A stretch of 64,000 nucleotides of DNA from Candidatus Binatia bacterium (GTDB lineage Bacteria; Desulfobacterota; Binatia; Bin18), in the NCBI GenBank assembly GCA_951812575.1, contig OX638322.1, forward strand, positions 2,665,925 through 2,729,924, in the 5' to 3' direction. Positions 58,433 through 64,000 of this stretch are shown here, one piece after another. The position numbers and the translations under genes were made by a program. The notes beneath the pieces are model-generated. The model did not search any database. It was not told the origin of the DNA and saw only the letters and a list, made by a program, of their open reading frames with translations. The stretch's first letter is position 1, and every line of letters starts with the position of its first letter.

Positions 58433-60127
58433 ATGGCAGGCAGTATTCGTGCCCAAGATCTCAAAGCGCTCCTGGACAGCCAGGCGCTGTATGCGGTTAT
58501 TGATGTCCGGGACTGGGGAGAATTTTCCCTGGGCCAGATTCCTGGCACCAACTGCATCCCGCGCGGATCATTAGAAAAATATATTTCGGTGTTAGTCCCT
58601 CAGACTGATATCCATACGGTTCTGTACTGCGATACCGGCCAACGCTCGACTCGGGCGGCCCTCAGCCTGGAAACCCTGGGCTATACCACTGTGTCGGTCC
58701 TGGACGGCGGTCTCACGGCTTGGACAGCGGCTGGCTATGAGACCATGCACGGCTGGAGTTTACGGGGCAAAGTCTATGGCGAGCGTCTCCAGGTCGAAGA
58801 GGACATCCCCGAGATGACGGCCGAAGAGCTCCATGCGCGCCTTCAGCAAGGCGAACCGCTGTATATCTTTGATACCCGTACCGAGCCGGAATTCAAGGCG
58901 GCGCATTTGCCGGGCGCGTATTGTGCCCCAGGTGGGCAGTTAGCCCTGATCGCGCCCGAGGTTGTACCGGACAAAGGCCGGACGATTGTCACCAACTGTG
59001 CCGGCCGCACGCGCAGCTTGCTGGGAGCGCATACTTTACGGCGGATGGGTTTTACCGCCGTCTACGCGCTGAAAGGTGGCACCGGGGCTTGGCGCATTGC
59101 CGGCTACACCGAGGAACTTGAGAAAGGCGACGGCGTCCCCGTGCCTCGACTTTCTGAGACTGGTATCTCAGCCTGCAAACAGTTTGCCGAGCAGGTGGCC
59201 AGAGAGGACGGCATTGCCAGCATCACCCCTCAAGACCTCCGCGCTCGGCAGGAAAAGGGCGAGTTACTCTACTTGCTCGACGTGCGTTTGCTTAGCGAGT
59301 ATCGGGCCGGCCATATTCCCGGTACCCATTTTTGTCCCGCGACTCAGATCGCCCTCCTGGTCGAGAGTTTGGTCGGAGTGAAGAACGCACCGATTATCAC
59401 CATGTGTGCCGGCCGCGCCCGGGCGATTCTCGCCGCGTCTGTACTCAAGGGAGCCGGCTATCCAGACGTGAGTGTCCTGGACGGCGGCACGACCGCCTGG
59501 AAGGCATCCGGGTTTGATCTTGAGACTGGCGACCCCCAAGAGATTGATTTTGGCCAGCCCGTATGGATGGCACGGCTGCTGCAGGGATTACCGGCTGGGG
59601 TAAAGCCCCTGGCCCTACCGACCCCTGGCCTGGCTGAAGCTCGTGCGCAGGCCGAACTCCTCACCCCGCAGGCCTTGCAGACTCAGCTCGATGCCGGCCA
59701 GCGGCCTGCGCTGCTCGACGTGCGGAGTCTGGGCGATTTCGCCACCGCTCATGTGCCGGGCGCACGCTGGCTCTCGCGGGGCAAGCTCGACCTCCAGATT
59801 GAACACGAAGTACCGGATAAAACGATCCTGGTGGTTCTGATGTGCCGCAAGGGGAATCTCTCGCCCTTATCCGTCCCCACCTTAAAAGCCATGGGCTATA
59901 CACGCGTCGCAGTATTGCAGGGTGGATTTGACGCCTGGCAGGCTGCCGGGCTGCCGACTGAGCAAGGCTTAGGCGATTTATCCAGCAATGCTGAATTAGA
60001 GCAGCTGGCGATTGAAGAAGTCGGTTTATTCGGCAGCGGCCCGTATGGCTTCAGCCACGAACGTATGGCCAAATATCTGCGCGATGAGGAGGCGTTAGGT
60101 CAGAAATACCAGCGCAAGCGGCCCTAG
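58433..60127 (+). CDS. Four-domain rhodanese-like sulfurtransferase, 564 aa
   Basis: Four rhodanese domains in a row, each with a DVRxxxE-type strand and a Cys loop: Cys66 (YCDTGQRS), Cys189 (NCAGRTRS), Cys325 (MCAGRARA) and Cys471 (MCRKGNLS). All four keep the persulfide-forming Cys, so all could be active. Domain 4 is preceded by a linker of about 50 residues. A C-terminal tail (LEQLAIEEVGLFGSGPYGFS) is not rhodanese-like. GGAGGG lies just before the ATG at 58433. Rhodaneses pass sulfane sulfur between thiols or to cyanide. It is divergent from the DUF1326/DUF2182 pair. Confidence 0.92.
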   Translation: MAGSIRAQDLKALLDSQALYAVIDVRDWGEFSLGQIPGTNCIPRGSLEKYISVLVPQTDIHTVLYCDTGQRSTRAALSLETLGYTTVSVLDGGLTAWTAAGYETMHGWSLRGKVYGERLQVEEDIPEMTAEELHARLQQGEPLYIFDTRTEPEFKAAHLPGAYCAPGGQLALIAPEVVPDKGRTIVTNCAGRTRSLLGAHTLRRMGFTAVYALKGGTGAWRIAGYTEELEKGDGVPVPRLSETGISACKQFAEQVAREDGIASITPQDLRARQEKGELLYLLDVRLLSEYRAGHIPGTHFCPATQIALLVESLVGVKNAPIITMCAGRARAILAASVLKGAGYPDVSVLDGGTTAWKASGFDLETGDPQEIDFGQPVWMARLLQGLPAGVKPLALPTPGLAEARAQAELLTPQALQTQLDAGQRPALLDVRSLGDFATAHVPGARWLSRGKLDLQIEHEVPDKTILVVLMCRKGNLSPLSVPTLKAMGYTRVAVLQGGFDAWQAAGLPTEQGLGDLSSNAELEQLAIEEVGLFGSGPYGFSHERMAKYLRDEEALGQKYQRKRP

Positions 60128-60380
60128 AGGGTGTTTAGAAAAGGGAGAATATGTATCATTGCGAGGCGCCGAAGGTGACGATAGAAAAACGGGAGCCCTA
60201 AAATAAAGCTCTGCCCCGGGCGCATGCAAAGCAGAGGCGGGTCCGGGGCGTACTTGTTCAGTGTAAGCGGAGAACAATCATTGGCCAAGGATGTTCCCTA
60301 TACACCTACCATCCTCGCAGCTTTGGAAGGTACTGTTTCAACGGAGCGCTTATCTCCATACCGGGACGCAACCGCAGGGT

Positions 60381-60674
60381 CTAGGCCGGAGTCAACTCAA
60401 AGCGTTTGACCTTGATCTTCCCGGCCTGCTTTTGCACCTGCCATAGATCATACTGCATTTGCTGCCGCAGCCAGCTTTCCGCACTCCCACCAAAAGCCTT
60501 TTCTAATCGAACGGCCATACTCGGAGAAATGCTACTATGGCCGTTCAGCAGTTCAGACAAGGCTTTCCGCGAGACCCCCAGACCTTCCGCCGCCGCCGTC
60601 ACCGTCAGGCCCAAAGGTTCCAAGCACAGTTCCCGGATCGTTTCGCCAGGATGAGGAGGATTATGCATTGCCAT
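60381..60674 (-). CDS. higA: HigA family antitoxin
   Basis: 97 aa XRE-type helix-turn-helix protein. It has [40 protein letters not shown] and [20 protein letters not shown], then [14 protein letters not shown], the complete HigA/VapI signature. It neutralises the HigB toxin encoded just upstream (gap of 12 bases) and represses the operon. The toxin-first order is the normal one for higBA. It is convergent with the rhodanese gene across 250 bases in which I see no gene. Confidence 0.93.
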   Translation of the reverse strand: MAMHNPPHPGETIRELCLEPLGLTVTAAAEGLGVSRKALSELLNGHSSISPSMAVRLEKAFGGSAESWLRQQMQYDLWQVQKQAGKIKVKRFELTPA

Positions 60675-60686
60675 GGTCTTTTACTC

Positions 60687-60965
60687 CTAGTGATAATCGA
60701 TCAAATCGACGTCGCCGGGGGCGTCAGCTTCAAAGCGAAACACCACCCGCCAGTTCCCTGATACCTCGACCGCCCAGAATCCGACCCACTCCCCCTTGAG
60801 CGGGTGGAGCCGTAACCCCGGATGGTCCATATCCTGGGGCCGTGTACTGGCGTCCAATCGCGCCAGGATGGCCCGCAAACGTTTCACCCATTGGGGATTC
60901 AGTCCGGCAGTCTTACCCGTCCGGTAGAGCTGCCGTAATCCCTTATGGCGAAAGCTGCGAATCAT
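60687..60965 (-). CDS. higB: HigB/RelE family toxin
   Basis: 92 aa: MIRSFRHKGLRQLYRTGKTA, then GLNPQWVKRLRAILARLDAS, HPLKGEWVGFWAVEVSGNWR and VVFRFEADAPGDVDLIDYH. This is the RelE-like HigB fold of ribosome-dependent mRNA endonucleases; the final Asp-Tyr-His is typical. It is the first gene of a minus-strand pair with HigA. Together with the different toxin-antitoxin pair at 18449, it makes two stabilisation modules in this rearranged window. Confidence 0.93.
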   Translation of the reverse strand: MIRSFRHKGLRQLYRTGKTAGLNPQWVKRLRAILARLDASTRPQDMDHPGLRLHPLKGEWVGFWAVEVSGNWRVVFRFEADAPGDVDLIDYH

Positions 60966-61112
60966 AGCTGAATGTAACCCGCCACGTATCAGGTGTCAAA
61001 AGAAAGGGGCGAACAGGCGGTTTGCCCCTTGTCCAATCCAGGCTATGTTCGCGTCTCACTGATCGGCGTAGAAGAAACCCTACAGATGGACACATCGGCC
61101 CTGGAGTGATGT

Positions 61113-62465
61113 ATGCCTCCCCCGCTGTTGTTTTCGGCGTTCGTCATGAACACGGCATCTCATATCCTGCATGGCGTGTGGCGCCGACCCGATGCGCGTC
61201 AGATCGAATTCAACTCCCTGGAGCTGTGGGTCAACCTGGCCAAGGAACTGGAGGCGGGGCTGTTCGACATTATCTTTTTTGCAGACGTGGCGGGCCTATA
61301 TAACGATTTCAATGGTTCCTACCGAAAACATGTCGAATCTGGCCTGCAAATTCCCAGCAACGATCCGTCGGTCATCTTGTCTGCCTTGGCGTACAACACC
61401 GAACACCTCGGGCTGGCTTTTACGAGCAATATCGTGCAGGAACACCCGTTCAATTTTGCACGGAAGATTTCGACGCTCGATCACGTCTCCAAGGGGCGCA
61501 TTGCGTGGAATATTGTCACCAATGCGTTGGTCAATGCCGCCTGCAACTTTGGCCAAGCGCTGACACTGCACGATGAACGCTACGAGTGGGCCGGCGAGTA
61601 TGTTGACGTCACCTATAAGCTGTGGGAAGGCTCATGGGATGACGGCGCGCTGTTGCAGGATCGTGAATCGGGGATTCACGCTGACTTCGAGAAAATCCAC
61701 CGTATCCATCATGTTGGAGAACGCTACTCAGTCGAAGGGCCGCATCTCGTCGCCCCTTCGCCGCAGCGCACGCCTCTGCTGTTTCAGGCTGGAGCGTCCG
61801 AAGCCGGGATGCGATTCGCAGCAGCTAACGCCGAGGCGCAGTTTCTGGTCGTTCCACGGCCTGAGGTTGCAGCCTCGATCATCGAGACCATGAGCGGTCT
61901 GCTCAAACAGGCTGGTCGACGCCGCGAGGACGTCAAATTCTTCCAAGGCCTCTCGTTCGTGGTTGGCAGCACCGAGGCAGAGGCAGTGCGAAAGAGCAAA
62001 GCACTTGATGAGATGATCGACGATGAGACGATGATCTGCCATCTGGGCGGCGGTATGGGCGTCGATCTGGGCACGTACTCCCTGGACGACCCGGTCACCG
62101 ACATTCAGGTAGAAGGCATCCGCAGCATACTCCCCTGGGTGCAGGCCGCGGTTGTGGGACGCGAGGCGACCGTGCGTGACATCGGCATGCTAACCGGCAC
62201 GTCGAGCCGCGTCACTGGCACCCCCGAACAAATCGCGCAGCAACTCGCCGCGTGGCAGGAAGCCGGCATCGACGGTATCAATGTCATCAACGCCACTATC
62301 CCAGGCAGCTACACTGAGTTCATCGAACATGTGATGCCCGAGCTGCGGAAGCGGGGGCTTGCCAAAGAGGCGTACACTCCCGGTACCCTGCGCCGAAAAA
62401 TCTTCGGTGACGATAGGCTTCCACCGACCCACCCGGCGACGGCGTATCGTGGTGCCTTTTGGTAG
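61113..62465 (+). CDS. NtaA/DmoA-type flavin monooxygenase (LLM), 450 aa
   Basis: Long-form LLM: MNTASHILHGVWRRPDARQI, LAKELEAGLFDIIFFADVAG, FNFARKISTLDHVSKGRIAW, SPQRTPLLFQAGASEAGMRF and TGTPEQIAQQLAAWQEAGID. It is related to 9025 and 21168, but with the Asn-Thr-Ala-Ser-His-Ile/Trp-Arg-Arg-Pro opening of the NtaA/SnaA branch. GGAG lies six bases before the ATG. It is followed by a hairpin (62475-62494) and then an amidohydrolase gene on the same strand, 117 bases away. That LLM plus amidohydrolase neighbourhood suggests oxidation followed by hydrolysis or decarboxylation of one substrate. Confidence 0.9.
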   Translation: MPPPLLFSAFVMNTASHILHGVWRRPDARQIEFNSLELWVNLAKELEAGLFDIIFFADVAGLYNDFNGSYRKHVESGLQIPSNDPSVILSALAYNTEHLGLAFTSNIVQEHPFNFARKISTLDHVSKGRIAWNIVTNALVNAACNFGQALTLHDERYEWAGEYVDVTYKLWEGSWDDGALLQDRESGIHADFEKIHRIHHVGERYSVEGPHLVAPSPQRTPLLFQAGASEAGMRFAAANAEAQFLVVPRPEVAASIIETMSGLLKQAGRRREDVKFFQGLSFVVGSTEAEAVRKSKALDEMIDDETMICHLGGGMGVDLGTYSLDDPVTDIQVEGIRSILPWVQAAVVGREATVRDIGMLTGTSSRVTGTPEQIAQQLAAWQEAGIDGINVINATIPGSYTEFIEHVMPELRKRGLAKEAYTPGTLRRKIFGDDRLPPTHPATAYRGAFW

Positions 62466-62474
62466 AGGTTCAGT

Positions 62475-62494
62475 CAGACAGCGCCCTCTGTCTG
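62475..62494 (+). terminator. Hairpin after the LLM gene
   Basis: CAGACAG and CTGTCTG, 7-bp arms with a 6-base loop, begin nine bases past the stop. A weak T-rich stretch follows. It is a possible terminator or attenuator before the amidohydrolase gene. Confidence 0.45.
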
Positions 62495-62582
62495 GCTTGA
62501 CTTCTCCGCGGAATGTCCGTGAAGTGTCTCAAGTGATAACGGTGAAGCGGAGCATCTGAAAATCGGTCCAAGGAGGGCGAGT

Positions 62583-64000
62583 ATGAGTCGTAACGGGACT
62601 ATCAGGAACACAGTACTGCGGAAGCAGCTGAACCATCCGATCATTGACGCCGACGGACACTGGCTTGAGTTTGGGCCGTTGGTCCAGGAACGGCTGCGAA
62701 AGATTGGTGGAGATATGGCAGCGGAGGGGTTCTCATTACGCCCCGCGCTCGTCGACCAACAGCTCTCGATGTCTGTGGCCGAGAGGCGCAAGCGACGGAT
62801 TGGGCAGCAGGGGTTCTGGGGATTTCCGACCAAGAATACGCGGGACCGCGCCACGGCGTTTATGCCGCAGTTGCTGTATGAACGCATGGAGGAACTCGGT
62901 TTCGATTTTTCGGTCATGTATCCGACTATAGGTCTGTCACTCCCCACGATTGCCGATGACGAGACGCGGCGGGTGACCTGTCGCGCATTCAATACGTTTA
63001 GCGCAGATTATTTCCGCAACTTCTCGGATCGTCTGACGCCGGTGGCCGTGATTCCGATGCACACGCCGGAAGAAGCCATTGCAGAGCTCGAACATGTGAA
63101 GCACCAACTGGGATTAAAGGTCGTCATGCTGGGCAGCATGATTCGACGTCAGATACCCGCTATTGCCGAGGAACATCCCACAGCCGCAAGCGTTGCCGCC
63201 TGGTATGATGTCCTCGGACTCGACAGCGAGTATGATTATGACCCCGTGTGGGCGAAGTGTGTCGAGCTCGGCTTCTCGCCGACCTTCCATTCCGGCAGCA
63301 AGGGCTATGGCCTACGCGTCTCGCCGTCGAACTTTTGCTACAACCACATTGGCCATTTTGCCGCTGCCGGTGAAGCGGTGTGTAAAGCGCTCTTTTTGGG
63401 CGGTGTAACCCGCCGGTTCCCGACCCTGAAGTTTGGTTTTCTGGAAGGTGGCGTCGGCTGGGCGTGTCAGCTGTACGTTGACCTGATCGAGCACTGGGAG
63501 AAACGTCATATGGACGCCTTGGAGGAAGTCAAGCCAGAAAACCTCGATGTGGATTTGCTGCGGCAGTTGGCCGAATCGTACGGAAGTCAAGAAATCGTCG
63601 ATGCATTAAAAGAGAGTGAATCTCCCCTGGACACGGCAGCGCAGCCGTATGGTTCCGGGACGGGTGGTGTCGAGAATCTGGATGATTACGCAGCGTGCCA
63701 GATCGACAAGAAGCAGGACTTTCACGAGCTGTTTGCCAAGAATTTTTATTTCGGCTGTGAGGCGGATGACAAAATGAACGCCGTGGCTTTTAATCGGAAA
63801 AATCTTCCGCTCGGCTCGCAGCTGAACGCCTTATTCGGCTCGGACATTGGCCATTTCGACGTGACGGACATGGCCGGGGTCTTATCCGAAGCATACGAAC
63901 TGGTTGAGGATGGCTTGATGGACGCAGACAATTTTCGTGACTTCGTGCTGACGAATCCGGTCCATTTCTGGGCCGACGCCAATCCTGAGTTCTTCAAAGG
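62583..64000 (+). CDS. Amidohydrolase-2 family protein, partial at window edge
   Basis: Starts ATG behind AAGGAGGG and stays open to the end of the window (472 codons). It has LNHPIIDADGHWLEFGPLVQ with the Asp-x-Asp-x-His metal motif, DFSVMYPTIGLSLPTIADDE, TPVAVIPMHTPEEAIAELEH, FSPTFHSGSKGYGLRVSPSN and RFPTLKFGFLEGGVGWACQL. Near the visible end, FGSDIGHFDVTDMAG carries the expected catalytic Asp in GSDIGH. This is a longer form than those at 14090 and 41896, with an insert around YGSGTGGVENLDDYAACQID. Substrate unknown; decarboxylation or hydrolysis of an aromatic-derived acid is typical for the family. Confidence 0.88.
   Translation, partial: MSRNGTIRNTVLRKQLNHPIIDADGHWLEFGPLVQERLRKIGGDMAAEGFSLRPALVDQQLSMSVAERRKRRIGQQGFWGFPTKNTRDRATAFMPQLLYERMEELGFDFSVMYPTIGLSLPTIADDETRRVTCRAFNTFSADYFRNFSDRLTPVAVIPMHTPEEAIAELEHVKHQLGLKVVMLGSMIRRQIPAIAEEHPTAASVAAWYDVLGLDSEYDYDPVWAKCVELGFSPTFHSGSKGYGLRVSPSNFCYNHIGHFAAAGEAVCKALFLGGVTRRFPTLKFGFLEGGVGWACQLYVDLIEHWEKRHMDALEEVKPENLDVDLLRQLAESYGSQEIVDALKESESPLDTAAQPYGSGTGGVENLDDYAACQIDKKQDFHELFAKNFYFGCEADDKMNAVAFNRKNLPLGSQLNALFGSDIGHFDVTDMAGVLSEAYELVEDGLMDADNFRDFVLTNPVHFWADANPEFFK

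Overview
This 64 kb window reads as bacterial chromosome, moderately GC-rich, and very rich in oxidative and accessory catabolic genes. Its enzyme mix is what one meets in large-genomed uncultured soil or marine lineages such as Candidatus Entotheonella/Tectomicrobia. It has nine luciferase-like flavin monooxygenase (LLM) genes, seven GFA-type zinc proteins, three metal-dependent amidohydrolases, four SnoaL-like proteins, two CmcJ/NvfI-like oxidoreductases, two P450s, a Rieske oxygenase and a Baeyer-Villiger-type monooxygenase. The taxonomic idea is an inference from gene content only. I saw no rRNA, tRNA, CRISPR array, prophage or intact transposase.

Layout. 1-2.7 kb: a minus-strand operon of an alpha/beta hydrolase and two LLM enzymes. 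3.1-4.8 kb: dihydroxy-acid dehydratase ilvD. 5.2-8.9 kb: a plus-strand run of SnoaL-like protein, thiolase-like protein, DUF35 partner, P450 and small ferredoxin, which looks like one degradative pathway. 9-12.1 kb: an LLM and a second P450. 12.3-22.5 kb: a rearranged Rieske oxygenase/flavoprotein region. It holds two complementary partial copies, an amidohydrolase, an SDR, gene remnants, a toxin-antitoxin pair and another LLM. 22.6-27.4 kb: two SnoaL-like proteins, a TetR regulator, an SDR and an LLM. 27.4-30.5 kb: an acyl-CoA dehydrogenase remnant, a selenoprotein gene with an in-frame UGA, and two GFA genes. 30.7-32.2 kb: three membrane proteins resembling NorE/NorF-type oxidase subunits. 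32.3-37.3 kb: RidA proteins, a GST, a Baeyer-Villiger-type monooxygenase and an LLM. 37.5-39.6 kb: a second copy of the 28.5-30.5 kb segment. 39.7-44 kb: a class V aminotransferase, a zeta-like GST, an amidohydrolase and a GFA protein. 44.1-54.7 kb: a block bounded by inverted, almost identical LLM genes. Inside it are a cupin protein, CmcJ/NvfI proteins, GFA proteins, an epoxide hydrolase, a sulfotransferase-like protein and a double-hotdog dehydratase. 55.2-64 kb: an acyl-CoA carboxylase subunit, a DUF2182/DUF1326 pair, a four-domain rhodanese, higBA, an LLM and an amidohydrolase cut by the window edge.

Two themes stand out. First, one gene is split by UGA in the motif U-x-x-C, with a perfect hairpin directly downstream. 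It belongs to the GrdB-like selenoprotein family, and naive ORF calling breaks it in two. Second, the region is extensively rearranged. It has a 2.0 kb direct repeat, a 1.0 kb inverted repeat, reciprocal partial copies of the Rieske/flavoprotein pair, and a family of about 115 bp miniature elements with inverted ends. It also has many amputated genes. The miniature elements repeatedly lie on both sides of one or two intact genes, as if the genes between them behaved as cassettes.
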